Assembly (NCBI GenBank): GCA_947475735.1
Contig: CANJLQ010000002.1
Location: 124,001-188,000 of the forward strand
Reading direction: 5' to 3'
Length of the DNA stretch: 64,000 nt
Source of the DNA: Caulobacteraceae bacterium
Lineage (GTDB): Bacteria > Pseudomonadota > Alphaproteobacteria > Caulobacterales > Caulobacteraceae
The position numbers and the translations under genes are program-made. The notes under the pieces are model-generated. The model was not told the origin of the DNA and did no database searches. It was given only the letters and a program-made list of their open reading frames with translations. Shown piece after piece: positions 9,971-20,864 of this stretch (the first letter of the stretch is position 1; each line of letters opens with the position of its first letter).

Positions 9971-10675
9971 ATGGTCTGGTGGTGGTGGATTGCGCCGACG
10001 GCCGTGGCGGTGCTCGGCGCGCTTTGGCTGATCTCCAGCCTGGTGGGCCTGTTCCGGGGCCGGATCGTCAGTGGCCTGTTCGGGACGGTGGGGGGTGGCG
10101 CGCTGCTCGCCGCAGCGGCCGGGGCGGCCTTGCTGGGCCAGAACGCTCAGACCTATGCCCGCCTGACCTATGAGCGGCCGGTGGCGACGATCACCAGCCG
10201 CCAGCTGGCCCCGCAGTATTTCGAGGTCACCGTCACCCAGCCAGCCGAGGGCGACCTTCCCGAACGCACCGCCGTCTATCCCGTCCACGGCGACGAATGG
10301 CGGATGGAGGCCCAGGTCCTGCGCTGGAAGCCGTGGGCCAATGTCCTGGGACTGGACAGCCAGTACCGGCTGGACCGGCTGTCGGGCCGCTATCAGAACA
10401 TCGACCAGGAGCGGACGGGCGCGCGCAGCGTCCACGCCCTGTCCAGCGACGCGGACCCCGACGGCCTGCCCTGGTCGCTGTCGCTGTGGGACACGGCGCG
10501 CAAGTATCGGAGGTACGTCGACGCGGTCGACACCCTGTACGGCTCGGCCGCCTATATGCCGATGACGGACGGCGGCAGCTATGAGGTGTGGATCACCCAG
10601 TCGGGCCTGATCGCCCGCCCGACGAACGCCCAGGCGCGAGAGGCCTCGGCCGGGGGCTGGACGATCGCCAACTGA
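9971..10675 (+). CDS. Hypothetical membrane-anchored protein
   Basis: 234 residues from ATG 9971, chosen because GGAGGGG sits 4 nt upstream. Two N-terminal transmembrane helices (about 4-28 and 35-58) are followed by a soluble domain of about 170 residues with no motif I recognise. The domain is rich in aromatic residues and probably beta-structured (ARLTYERPVATITSRQL). Likely faces the periplasm. Transcribed divergently from the two-component operon. Confidence 0.75.
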   Translation: MVWWWWIAPTAVAVLGALWLISSLVGLFRGRIVSGLFGTVGGGALLAAAAGAALLGQNAQTYARLTYERPVATITSRQLAPQYFEVTVTQPAEGDLPERTAVYPVHGDEWRMEAQVLRWKPWANVLGLDSQYRLDRLSGRYQNIDQERTGARSVHALSSDADPDGLPWSLSLWDTARKYRRYVDAVDTLYGSAAYMPMTDGGSYEVWITQSGLIARPTNAQAREASAGGWTIAN

Positions 10676-10773
10676 GGCGACCATCGCGATTGATGGGGGC
10701 GAGCGGACTCCCTATATGAGCCGCCTGCGAGCGGGGGCCGATCGCCCCGCGTCACGACTGGACCGCACTCCCC

Positions 10774-11130
10774 ATGCTGGTCACCCTGATGAAGGCCAAG
10801 CTTCACCGCGCGACGGTGACCCAGGCCGACCTGGACTATGAAGGCTCGATCGCCATCGACGGCGATCTGCTGGACGCCGCCGGCATCTTTCCGCACGAGC
10901 AGGTCGATGTGCTGAACATCACCAACGGTGCGCGCTTCACGACCTATGCGATCGAGGCTCCGCGCGGGTCCAAGGTCATCGGCGTGAACGGCGCGGCGGC
11001 CCGGCTGGTGCAGAAGAACGACAAGGTGATCGTGGTCACCTATGGCCAGCTGCCGTCTGAAGAGGCCCGCCAGTGGTCGCCGACCGTCGTGCTGCTGGAC
11101 GACGACAACCGGATCAAGCAGGCCGCCTAG
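10774..11130 (+). CDS. panD: Aspartate 1-decarboxylase (proenzyme)
   Basis: 118 residues. Makes beta-alanine for pantothenate and coenzyme A. The self-cleavage site is present: Gly24-Ser25 in DLDYEGS, where Ser25 becomes the pyruvoyl cofactor. Also conserved are Lys9 ([10 protein letters not shown]), Tyr58 region ([10 protein letters not shown]) and NGAAARL. The length is near the family norm. Its TAG shares bases with the stop of the convergent aminotransferase gene. Confidence 0.97.
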   Translation: MLVTLMKAKLHRATVTQADLDYEGSIAIDGDLLDAAGIFPHEQVDVLNITNGARFTTYAIEAPRGSKVIGVNGAAARLVQKNDKVIVVTYGQLPSEEARQWSPTVVLLDDDNRIKQAA

Positions 11131-11912
11131 ATCGGCTGAAGCGGGGCGGAGGCCCAGGCGGCGCGCAAGCGATCGAGCCTCGTCTCGTCCAGATCAAAGA
11201 CAACATCGCCGATGGCCGTGACGGCGCAGGCGGGCGTGGCGCTATTGCAGATGAAGGCCACGTCGAAGGTGGCTATGTCTTCTGTCCGGACAGGGCGAGT
11301 GGCTGAGGTCATTCCCTGCTTTTCAAGTCCCTCCTCGATCAGCGCCTGAGCCACGCCCGCGAGCATGGGGGCCTGCGGCCAGACCACGGTGTCGCCGACG
11401 ACGAAGCCGATGTTCCAGAGGCTGCCCTCCGAAATCAGGCCGTCGCCATCGACATAGAGGGCGTCGTCGAAGCCTGACTGGCGCGCCGCGCGGCGGGCGT
11501 GGATCGCCTCGATGGACGCCGTGTGCTTGTGCTGCGGCAGCAGGCGGGCGTGGGTCTGGAGTTGCAGGCGAAGGCTGCTCGCCAGCGGCGGCGGCGGCGG
11601 GCTGGCCGTCGTCAGCACCTTGGGCCGCACGATCCCCTCGGGCGTGCGCGGACCGATGTCGGGTGAGAACAGTCCGATCCTGAGCCAGGCGTCGGTCGCC
11701 TCGCCGAGAGCCGCGCGCATGAACCGGCGAAGATCGCTGTCGGGAACGGCCTCGCCGAAGAGGGCGAGCGCGGAGGCCTCAAGCCGCGCCAGATGCAGGT
11801 CCAGCCCACGCACACCGGCCTCGACGCGAAACGAGGTGTAGGCGCCGTAGTTGGTCGTCGCGAAATAGGTCAGGTCGTCGGGCGTGGGCGCGCGGCCATC
11901 GATCAGGATCAT
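11127..11912 (-). CDS. Aminotransferase class IV (fold-type IV PLP enzyme)
   Basis: 261 residues from ATG 11912; an ATG further upstream lies inside a repeat element and was rejected. The PLP Lys is probably in [13 protein letters not shown], and the phosphate-binding region in [12 protein letters not shown], as in 4-amino-4-deoxychorismate lyase and branched-chain aminotransferase relatives. The exact substrate is uncertain. The Shine-Dalgarno GGAGGA 5 nt before ATG is the terminal part of the palindromic repeat. Convergent with panD, with stops overlapping in CTAG. Confidence 0.85.
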   Translation of the reverse strand: MILIDGRAPTPDDLTYFATTNYGAYTSFRVEAGVRGLDLHLARLEASALALFGEAVPDSDLRRFMRAALGEATDAWLRIGLFSPDIGPRTPEGIVRPKVLTTASPPPPPLASSLRLQLQTHARLLPQHKHTASIEAIHARRAARQSGFDDALYVDGDGLISEGSLWNIGFVVGDTVVWPQAPMLAGVAQALIEEGLEKQGMTSATRPVRTEDIATFDVAFICNSATPACAVTAIGDVVFDLDETRLDRLRAAWASAPLQPI

Positions 11913-11915
11913 CAA

Positions 11916-12044
11916 AATCCTCCCCCATTGGGGGAGGGGGACCGCGAAGCGGTGGAGGGGGCCAGCCACGCATGGCGAAGTGTGGGGCGAGCCCCCTCCG
12001 TCACTCCGCTACGCTCCGTGCCACCTCCCCCGACGGGGGAGGAT

Positions 12045-12045
<1 letters not shown>
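11916..12045. repeat. Dispersed palindromic repeat, copy A
   Basis: About 130 bp with long imperfect inverted termini: AATCCTCCCCC at one end and GGGGGAGGATT at the other, plus internal GGTGGAGGGGGCC / AGCCCCCTCC pairs. The reverse complement of the element at 39478-39610 aligns along its whole length with variable loops. It separates the aminotransferase from gyrA and its outer end provides the aminotransferase ribosome binding site. Confidence 0.85.
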
Positions 12046-14810
<2,765 letters not shown>

Positions 14811-14942
14811 GGAAATCGGGGCTCAGTCAGCCGGAATCGGAACGTGATCCTCTGTCGCGTTTTCTAGCATCCAGGGGGCTGTTAGGCAAAGATGCCGGCC
14901 GTCCTCGGACACCTCCGCGCCCCTCCGTAGAAGGATGAAACC

Positions 14943-15500
14943 ATGCGCCCGATCGTACTCGTCGCCGCCCTGGCCCTGATGCCCCTGTCCGCCTGTGCCA
15001 GCATGGCCCCGGGGGGCGACATGATGCGGGCGCCGACAGGTGATTTCGGCGAAGCGACTCTGATCAATGGCGACGGCGCGCGGGTCGGTCGGGCCATGTT
15101 CCGCCAGGGGGCGACGGGGCTGCTGATCCGCATCGAGGCGACCGGGCTGACGCCCGGCTGGCATGGGGTGCACATCCACGCGACCGGCGAGTGCGCCGCC
15201 CCCTTCACCTCGGCCGGGGCCCATGTGAACCACGGCGAACCCGCCGCGCCGCACGGCCTGCTGAACCCTGAAGGCCCCGACGACGGCGACCTGCCCAACA
15301 TCCACGCCGCGGCGGACGGCAGCGTCAACGCCGAGGTCTTCACCACCCGCGCCCGCATCGCCGACACCGGACCGGGTCAGTGGCTGTGGGACGCCGACGG
15401 CTCGGCCCTGATCATCCACGCCAGCCCCGACGACCACACCAGCCAGCCGATCGGCGGTGCCGGTGCGCGGGTGGCCTGCGGGATCATGGCGGCGGGATAA
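14943..15500 (+). CDS. sodC: Cu-Zn superoxide dismutase, lipoprotein
   Basis: 185 residues. A lipoprotein signal ends in LMPLSAC (Cys18), so the enzyme is membrane-anchored on the periplasmic side. Copper/zinc ligands are seen in GVHIHATGEC, HVNHGEP, LPNIHAAADG and IIHASPDDH; the two cysteines in GECAAPF and RVACGI form the structural disulfide. It removes superoxide in the envelope. Divergent from gyrA. Confidence 0.92.
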   Translation: MRPIVLVAALALMPLSACASMAPGGDMMRAPTGDFGEATLINGDGARVGRAMFRQGATGLLIRIEATGLTPGWHGVHIHATGECAAPFTSAGAHVNHGEPAAPHGLLNPEGPDDGDLPNIHAAADGSVNAEVFTTRARIADTGPGQWLWDADGSALIIHASPDDHTSQPIGGAGARVACGIMAAG

Positions 15501-15510
15501 CGTCCGCAGA

Positions 15511-16419
15511 TCAGGCCTTGGCGGCGCCGGCTCTGAGACCGCGCTCGGCGAGCGCCACGACGCCGACGCCGGCCATGGTCAGCGCCGCGCCGGTCAGGAT
15601 CTGGGGCGTCAGGACGTCGCCGAGAAAGCCCCAGCCGATGGCGATGGATACGACCGGGGTGGCCAGGAAATAGGGCGTGACGCGCCCGGCCTCGCGTCTC
15701 TGGACCAGCCAGAAGACCAGGGTCGTAGCGGCCACCGACGAGAGGATGCCAGCCCACAGGACGGTGCCCCACACCAGGGCGGTGGCGCTGCGGATCGCCT
15801 CGACCTGCCCGCGCTCGAAGATGGCCGAAGCGAAGGCCAGGGTCGGCAGGGCGGTCAGGGCCAGAAGACCCTGCATCTTCAGCGGCGGGATCGAGGTGGT
15901 TCGCCGCGCGATGACCGTCGTCATGGCCCAGGCCGCGCTAGCCCCGATCACCACCAGGATCGCGGCCCAGTCGTGCAGCGCGTGGGGATCGGCCGCCATC
16001 CAGGCCACCCCGGCGAGGGCGACGACCAGCCCCATCATGGCGAAGCGGGACAGGCGTTCCCCCAGCAGGAGGAAGGCGAACAGGGCGGTGAAGGGGATCC
16101 ACAACTGGGCGGCGACCGAGGCCGGGCTGACGTCGTCGGCCAGGCCGAAGCCGATGTAGATCAGGGCGTAGTGGATCGGGCCGCCCAGCACGACGATCAG
16201 CAGCAGGCTCTTCCAGTCCGGAAACGGCGGTCGCACGAACGGGAACAGGCACAGGGCCGCCACGGCGAAGCGCAGCGTCGCCGTCAGCAGCGGCGGCAGG
16301 GTCTCGGTCGCCACCTTGGCGGCGGCGTTGTTCGCTCCCCAGATCACCACGATCGCGACGATCGCGCCGATTTCGAGCAGGCTCAGCGGGCTGTGGGGCT
16401 TGTCGGGAGCGGCGGGCAC
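15511..16419 (-). CDS. DMT-superfamily permease (EamA)
   Basis: 302 residues with ten predicted transmembrane helices in two EamA repeats (first around GAIVAIVVIWGANNAAAKVA, second around AAILVVIGASAAWAMTTVIA). Such proteins export metabolites or amino acids; the substrate is not evident. It ends 11 nt from the sodC stop (convergent). Confidence 0.9.
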   Translation of the reverse strand: MPAAPDKPHSPLSLLEIGAIVAIVVIWGANNAAAKVATETLPPLLTATLRFAVAALCLFPFVRPPFPDWKSLLLIVVLGGPIHYALIYIGFGLADDVSPASVAAQLWIPFTALFAFLLLGERLSRFAMMGLVVALAGVAWMAADPHALHDWAAILVVIGASAAWAMTTVIARRTTSIPPLKMQGLLALTALPTLAFASAIFERGQVEAIRSATALVWGTVLWAGILSSVAATTLVFWLVQRREAGRVTPYFLATPVVSIAIGWGFLGDVLTPQILTGAALTMAGVGVVALAERGLRAGAAKA

Positions 16420-16487
16420 AACGACGTGATCGCACAGCCCGCCGGTCGGCGCGCGTCACACTGGGTGACAAGGCGTTTCCGTTGACC

Positions 16488-16964
16488 TCAGAACGGGATG
16501 TCGTCGTTCAAGTCGTAGCTCTCACGCGGACCGGACGGCTTGTTGGCCCCGCCCGTCTGGAAGCCCGAGGAGTAGTCGTCGTCGTTCGAGCGACCGCCGC
16601 CGGCGTTGTCGTTGCGCCCGCCCAGCAGCGTCAGCTGGCCGTTGAAGCGACCGACCACGATCTCGGTGGTGTATTTCTCGACGCCCTGCTGGTCGGTCCA
16701 TTTGCGGGTCTGGAGCTGGCCCTCGATGTAGACCGTGGTGCCCTTCTTCACATAGTTCTCGACCACCTTGACGATGTTGTCGTTGAAGATGGCGACCCGG
16801 TGCCACTCGGTCTTTTCCTTCTTCTCGCCCGAGGATTTGTCGCGCCAGGTCTCGGACGTGGCGATGGACAGATTGGCGATGCGGTCACCGCCGGGGGTGG
16901 ACCGGATCTCGGGGTCACGCCCCAGGTTGCCGATCAGGATGACCTTGTTGACGCTTCCCGCCAT
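16488..16964 (-). CDS. ssb: Single-stranded DNA-binding protein
   Basis: 158 residues. An OB fold of about 110 residues ([41 protein letters not shown]), a Gly/Asn-rich linker and the acidic partner-binding tip DLNDDIPF. It coats ssDNA and recruits replication and repair proteins. An alphaproteobacterial SOS box lies 64 nt upstream of the start. Confidence 0.97.
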   Translation of the reverse strand: MAGSVNKVILIGNLGRDPEIRSTPGGDRIANLSIATSETWRDKSSGEKKEKTEWHRVAIFNDNIVKVVENYVKKGTTVYIEGQLQTRKWTDQQGVEKYTTEIVVGRFNGQLTLLGGRNDNAGGGRSNDDDYSSGFQTGGANKPSGPRESYDLNDDIPF

Positions 16965-17027
16965 GACACTCGTTCTTTCGTTCAGGGATTCAGGCCCGCG
17001 GGCCCCGCTGTGAATTCGTTAACAGAT

Positions 17028-17042
17028 GTTCCGCATCTGTTC
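17028..17042 (-). promoter_or_regulatory. LexA (SOS) box upstream of ssb
   Basis: GTTC-N7-GTTC (GTTCCGCATCTGTTC), which reads GAAC-N7-GAAC on the ssb strand. This direct-repeat form is the alphaproteobacterial LexA operator. It sits 64 nt upstream of ssb and just touches the stop codon of the preceding gene. Confidence 0.75.
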
Positions 17043-17482
17043 TAGCCCTGCGGCGCGCCGGGGAAGGCGGGCGGCTCGGCCTCGCTGACGATGGCCAGTT
17101 CGTCGATGTCGCGCTGGATCGCGCCCGGCACCGCCAGCCGCCCGTCGCCCGTTCGGGCCAGGGCGAAGAAGCGAGCCCCTTCCAGCGTGCGGCTGAAGGA
17201 CACTCCGCGGGAGTCCACGAAGATGAACTGGCCCTGGAAGCTGCCGGTCACCTCGCGCGTCGATCCGCCCAGCCGCAGGAACCGGACCCGCATCTCTTCC
17301 AGCCGCGCGGCGCAGAACTCGATCTGGGGCTGATCGCGCGCGACCACATTGAACTGGATCTCGCCGCTCGGGCGGGTCACGCTGTAGCAGACGCCGGGAT
17401 CGAACGGGGCCTTGACCTGCTGGGCGCAGGCCGCGAGCCCGACGGTGCCGACAAGCGCGACAATGGCAAACAGGCTGCGCAT
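17042..17482 (-). CDS. Hypothetical lipoprotein
   Basis: 146 residues from ATG 17482. The signal ends in TVGLAAC, a lipobox. The mature part is about 125 residues, contains two more cysteines (GVCYSV, IEFCAARL) and an extended beta-rich segment (GSFQGQFIFVDSRGVSF). No known family recognised. It is translationally coupled (TGATG) to the upstream gene, so both probably work in the envelope. Confidence 0.75.
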   Translation of the reverse strand: MRSLFAIVALVGTVGLAACAQQVKAPFDPGVCYSVTRPSGEIQFNVVARDQPQIEFCAARLEEMRVRFLRLGGSTREVTGSFQGQFIFVDSRGVSFSRTLEGARFFALARTGDGRLAVPGAIQRDIDELAIVSEAEPPAFPGAPQG

Positions 17483-18174
17483 CAACCCAGGCCCGGGAAC
17501 TGGCAGCTGCGGTCCTGATCGGCCAGCACGCGGAAGCGGGTGTTGTCATTCGACTGCTCGACCCGGCGCGGGACCAGACGCAGGGTCAGATTGCCGTGGC
17601 GGCCGTATTGCGCCTCTCCGGGCCCGACGCAGACGCCGGCGTAAAGGGCCTGGACGCACTCGTTGAGACTCACATTGCCGGAAAGCTGACGCCATTCCGA
17701 ACCGGCGTAGCGCAGGCAGGGCGCGCCGCCGGCCCGCTGAACCCGAGGCTCCTGCGACGGCTGGGGATTGGCGGTGACGTCCACCGGCTGAGGGTTCCCG
17801 CCGTCCGCATCGGTCGCCGGCAATTCGGGAGGCGGCGCGAAGGACGCCGTGGGGGCCGCCGCCAGATTGCCGCTGGAGTCGAGGCCCACGTCGAGGCCGT
17901 CGGTGGCCAGACCGTTGCGCTCGGCGCAGTCGGCCAGGGTCGCCATGCCCACGAACTGACCGTCGACGAAACAGCGCAGCTCGCGCGTGGGCTGCAGCTC
18001 AGGGGCGTCGGCGACGTCTACGGTCAGACCGGCGTTGGCATCGGGCTCCTCGGCCGGAGCCGCCTTGCGCTCGCCGCCGCCGCCCATGAACAGCAGCGCC
18101 AGGACCACGGCGGCGAGGATCGCCAGACCCGCGCCGACCGCCAGGATCACGCGGTTGTCGTTGGGAAGTTGCAT
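17482..18174 (-). CDS. Hypothetical single-pass membrane protein with Cys-rich domain
   Basis: 230 residues from ATG 18174 (MQLPNDNRVILAVGAG). One N-terminal transmembrane helix (about 9-32), a Pro/Ala-rich acidic linker, and cysteines in pairs (RELRCFVD, LADCAERN, APCLRYAG, LNECVQAL, GVCVGPG, DRSCQF) in two similar segments that look like an internal duplication. Probably periplasmic with disulfides. No function is known to me. Overlaps the downstream lipoprotein gene by TGATG. Confidence 0.75.
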   Translation of the reverse strand: MQLPNDNRVILAVGAGLAILAAVVLALLFMGGGGERKAAPAEEPDANAGLTVDVADAPELQPTRELRCFVDGQFVGMATLADCAERNGLATDGLDVGLDSSGNLAAAPTASFAPPPELPATDADGGNPQPVDVTANPQPSQEPRVQRAGGAPCLRYAGSEWRQLSGNVSLNECVQALYAGVCVGPGEAQYGRHGNLTLRLVPRRVEQSNDNTRFRVLADQDRSCQFPGLG

Positions 18175-18248
18175 AAGGGGGCTCGGCTGGGGCTTTGGCT
18201 CAATAACCCCGTCCAGGGTCGCCGCGTCAACCGCGAACCAGCCGTCCC

Positions 18249-18319
18249 ACCCGGCAGGCGATGCCGGGCACCCGGCAAATCCTGCCGTATCCGCGCCCAC
18301 CCGGCAGGATTTGCCGGGT
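18249..18319 (+). promoter_or_regulatory. Probable FlbD-binding ftr-like repeats upstream of flagellin
   Basis: ACCCGGCAAATCCTGCCG at 18270-18287 recurs as a perfect inverted 18-mer at 18302-18319, and a related CCCGGCA/TGCCGGG pair lies at 18249-18269. The motif resembles the ftr enhancers bound by the sigma54 activator FlbD. The sites are about 100-150 bp upstream of the predicted transcription start, the usual enhancer distance. Confidence 0.6.
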
Positions 18320-18389
18320 CTTGGACGTGGTTAAGGCAAGGTACCATCGATTTTTCAATGACTTGCCAAGGCACCAGCCAGCTGCGGCC

Positions 18390-18406
18390 TTGGCCTGGGC
18401 ATTGCT
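18390..18406 (+). promoter_or_regulatory. Sigma54 promoter of first flagellin gene
   Basis: TTGGCCTGGGCATTGCT matches the -24/-12 consensus YTGGCACGRNNNTTGCW at all but two positions, with GG at 18392-18393 and GC at 18404-18405, exactly 10 nt between. The predicted start near 18417 leaves a leader of about 60 nt before the ATG. Confidence 0.8.
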
Positions 18407-18478
18407 GTGAAGGCCGTGGGCAAAATGCCCCCGACGGTCAAAACGACGGTCGGACACCTTGAAACAAGGACTTTCGTC

Positions 18479-19309
18479 ATGGCGCTGAACAGCGTGAACA
18501 CGAACACGGGCGCCCTCGTCGCCCTGCAGAACCTCCAAGCCACGAACAAGGAACTGGACACCGTCCAGGGCCGGATCAACACGGGCAAGAAGGTCAACTC
18601 CGCCAAAGACAACGGCGCCATCTGGGCCATCGCCCAGGGCCAGCGCTCGGAAATCTCGGCCCTCAATGCCGTCAAGGACAGCCTGGACCGCGGTGCCTCC
18701 GCCGTGGACGTCAGCCTGGCCGCCGGCGAATCCGTCTCTGACCTGCTGGTTCAGCTGAAGGAAAAGGCCCTGGCCGCGACCGACCGGTCTCTGACGACCG
18801 CTGCCCGCAGCGCTCTGAACGAAGACTTCAAGGCCATCCGCGACCAGATCACCACGGTGGTCACCAACGCCAGCTTCAACGGCGTCAACCTGCTGAACGG
18901 TTCCAACACCCTCGGATATCGCGCCCTGGCCAACACCACGGGCTCGACGATCACCGTCAATGACGAGGATCTGCGTCTGGGCGGAACCATCAACACCGTG
19001 GCCGCCACCACCACCATCGGCACCGCGACCCTGGCCACCACGGCCCTGGGTCTGGTGAACGCTTCGATCGACCGCGTCTCGGCCTCCCTGGCTCGCCTGG
19101 GCACCGGCGCCAAGTCGCTGGAAACGCACCGGACCTTCGTCGGCAAGCTGTCCGACGCCCTGGAGTCGGGCGTGGGCAACCTGGTTGACGCGGATCTGGC
19201 CAAGGAAAGCGCGCGACTGCAGTCGCTGCAAACCAAGCAACAGCTGGGTGTGCAGGCTCTGTCGATCGCCAACTCCTCGACCTCGATCCTGCTCGGCCTG
19301 TTCCGTTAA
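18479..19309 (+). CDS. Flagellin (first copy)
   Basis: 276 residues, starting at ATG 18479 behind AAGGA. N-terminal D0/D1 (MALNSVNTNTGALVALQNLQ ... INTGKKVNSAKDNGAIWAIA) and C-terminal D1/D0 (LVDADLAKESARLQSLQTKQ ... SILLGLFR) are complete, with almost no D2/D3. This short form is typical of Caulobacter-type flagellins, where several paralogues build one filament. The second copy at 19794 has the same length. Expression likely late and sigma54-dependent. Confidence 0.95.
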   Translation: MALNSVNTNTGALVALQNLQATNKELDTVQGRINTGKKVNSAKDNGAIWAIAQGQRSEISALNAVKDSLDRGASAVDVSLAAGESVSDLLVQLKEKALAATDRSLTTAARSALNEDFKAIRDQITTVVTNASFNGVNLLNGSNTLGYRALANTTGSTITVNDEDLRLGGTINTVAATTTIGTATLATTALGLVNASIDRVSASLARLGTGAKSLETHRTFVGKLSDALESGVGNLVDADLAKESARLQSLQTKQQLGVQALSIANSSTSILLGLFR

Positions 19310-19320
19310 TCGAAATGGAA

Positions 19321-19342
19321 GGGCGGGGCTTCGGTCCCGCCC
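19321..19342 (+). promoter_or_regulatory. GC-rich hairpin between flagellin and flaG-like gene
   Basis: GGGCGGGGC-TTCG-GTCCCGCCC: a 9-bp stem with one G-U pair and a UUCG tetraloop, 11 nt after the flagellin stop. No T tract follows, so it is more likely an mRNA-stabilising or attenuating hairpin than a full terminator. Confidence 0.6.
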
Positions 19343-19386
19343 GACCGTTCCCAGGAGCCGCCGGCCTCCCCCCGGCGTGAGGAGCC

Positions 19387-19671
19387 ATGGACCCCAATGC
19401 CAAGATAGCCAGCGTCTCGCCCTTCATCCCCGCCGCATCGCCCGCGACGGCCGGTGGAGACTTCAACCAGGGACGCCCCACCCGCGAGGCCGAACTCGCC
19501 GCCAGGTACCGCCTGATCATCGAGGAAGGCCCGACGATCGGGAGCTATATCTACAAGACCCTGGACAGCGCGACCGGAGAGGTCGTCCGGCAGTTCCCCC
19601 GCGAGGAGGTCCTGCGTCTGTCCGAAGACGGCGGCTATGCCGCCGGAGGCCTGATCGACACCAGCGCCTGA
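19387..19671 (+). CDS. FlaG-like flagellar protein
   Basis: 94 residues. The C-terminal half fits the FlaG domain: YIYKTLDSATGEVVRQFPRE then EVLRLSED. The N-terminal 45 residues are variable and polar. FlaG proteins influence filament length and assembly. Lying between two flagellin genes, it probably acts in the same late-assembly step. No membrane segment. Confidence 0.8.
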   Translation: MDPNAKIASVSPFIPAASPATAGGDFNQGRPTREAELAARYRLIIEEGPTIGSYIYKTLDSATGEVVRQFPREEVLRLSEDGGYAAGGLIDTSA

Positions 19672-19730
19672 TCCGGCCGTCTGGTTCTGAACGACCTTCC
19701 CGCGCGGGCCCGCCCGTCGCGGCAAAACCG

Positions 19731-19756
19731 CGTTAACCATACGCTCATGGTTAACG
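19731..19756 (+). promoter_or_regulatory. Palindromic TTAACCAT pair, candidate CtrA site, upstream of second flagellin
   Basis: CGTTAACCAT and ATGGTTAACG are perfect 10-nt inverted repeats separated by 6 nt. Each contains TTAACCAT, a known form of the CtrA half-site in alphaproteobacteria. The palindrome lies 38 nt upstream of the second flagellin ATG. No sigma54 -24/-12 element is seen here, unlike the first flagellin. Confidence 0.5.
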
Positions 19757-19793
19757 CCTAGCGTCCGAGAGAGAATCCGGGGCTAGAAGACCT

Positions 19794-20624
19794 ATGAGCA
19801 ACAGCGTTCACACCAATGCGTCCGCCGCCGTCGCGCTGCAGAACCTGGCGCGGACCAACGAGAACCTGGCGGGTGTCCAGAACCGGGTCTCGACCGGACT
19901 GAAGGTCCAGGGGGCCAAGGACAACGCCGCGATCTGGGCGATCGCCCAGCAGCAGAGGGCCGACACCAGCGCCCTGTCGGCCGTCCGTCAGAGCCTGGAC
20001 CGCGCCACCTCGATCGCCGACGTGGCCCTGGCCGCGGGCGAGTCGATCTCGGACCTGCTGAACCAGCTCAAGGAAAAGGTCGTCGCGGCCAAGGACACCT
20101 CGCTGAAGACCCAGTCGCGAGAGCTGCTGGACGCCGACTTCAAGGCCTTGCTGCGGGCCATCGGCTCCGCCGTCGAGAACGCCGAGTTCGACGGCGGCAA
20201 CATCCTGAACGGGTCGCTGACCAACGGTCTGCGCTTCCTCGCCAACGCCGACGCCACCAGCTTCATCACCCTGTCGAGCAAGGACCTCAGCCTCAGCGGT
20301 TCCATCATCTCGCTGAGCGCGACGGACAGCCTGCTGACGCCCACGGCGGCCACCCAGGCACTCAACCGTCTGGACGCCTCGATCACCAACCTGAACAAGG
20401 CGCTGGGCGACATCGGTGCCCAGGCCAAGCAGATTTCGGCTCATACGACCTTCGTGTCGAAGCTGACCGACACTCTGGAGAGCGGCATCGGCAATCTGGT
20501 CGACGCCGATCTGGCCAAGGAAAGCGCCCGGCTTCAATCCCTGCAGGTTCAGCAACAGCTGGGCGCTCAGGCTCTGTCGATCGCCAACCAGGCGCCGCAG
20601 ATCATCCTGTCGCTGTTCCAGTAA
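19794..20624 (+). CDS. Flagellin (second copy)
   Basis: 276 residues, same architecture as the first copy: MSNSVHTNASAAVALQNLAR at the start and LVDADLAKESARLQSLQVQQ near the end. The central region (residues about 150-190) differs most. It starts with a weak ribosome binding site. The paralogues may be used at different positions in the filament. The control region differs from that of copy one. Confidence 0.95.
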   Translation: MSNSVHTNASAAVALQNLARTNENLAGVQNRVSTGLKVQGAKDNAAIWAIAQQQRADTSALSAVRQSLDRATSIADVALAAGESISDLLNQLKEKVVAAKDTSLKTQSRELLDADFKALLRAIGSAVENAEFDGGNILNGSLTNGLRFLANADATSFITLSSKDLSLSGSIISLSATDSLLTPTAATQALNRLDASITNLNKALGDIGAQAKQISAHTTFVSKLTDTLESGIGNLVDADLAKESARLQSLQVQQQLGAQALSIANQAPQIILSLFQ

Positions 20625-20627
20625 CGA

Positions 20628-20753
20628 TCAGCGCCAGCCGGATGGCGGGTTCCCGATCAGAACGGGAGCCGGGCGGCGGCGCGCGGTCTGAGGCTTGGGC
20701 GCAAAGCCGTACAGCGACAGCAGACTCTGAAAAATCGACTTCGGAAAGATCAT
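20628..20753 (-). CDS. Small unannotated protein, 41 aa, beside flagellin genes
   Basis: Not a shadow of another gene: it lies in the gap between the second flagellin and the FlaEY-like gene, on the opposite strand, with AGGAG 8 nt before ATG. Translation begins MIFPKSIFQSLLSLYGFAPK and continues with a basic, proline-rich tail (QTARRRPAP, then VLIGNPPSGWR). An amphipathic N-terminus and basic tail are the only visible traits. A hairpin inside its 3' half may also end flagellin transcription. Function unknown. Confidence 0.5.
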   Translation of the reverse strand: MIFPKSIFQSLLSLYGFAPKPQTARRRPAPVLIGNPPSGWR

Positions 20754-20864
20754 GATCTCGCTCCTGTCTGGCGAGAGCAAAACATGATTCGCCCGATATC
20801 GTTCCCGACCCGGACGTTAAGGCCCCGTTGAGCCCGACACCTCATGCTGCGGACTGGAGGCATC

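Noticed and set aside
19672-19793. Sigma54 promoter before the second flagellin
   Set aside because: No GG-N10-GC element with TTGC was found in this interval.
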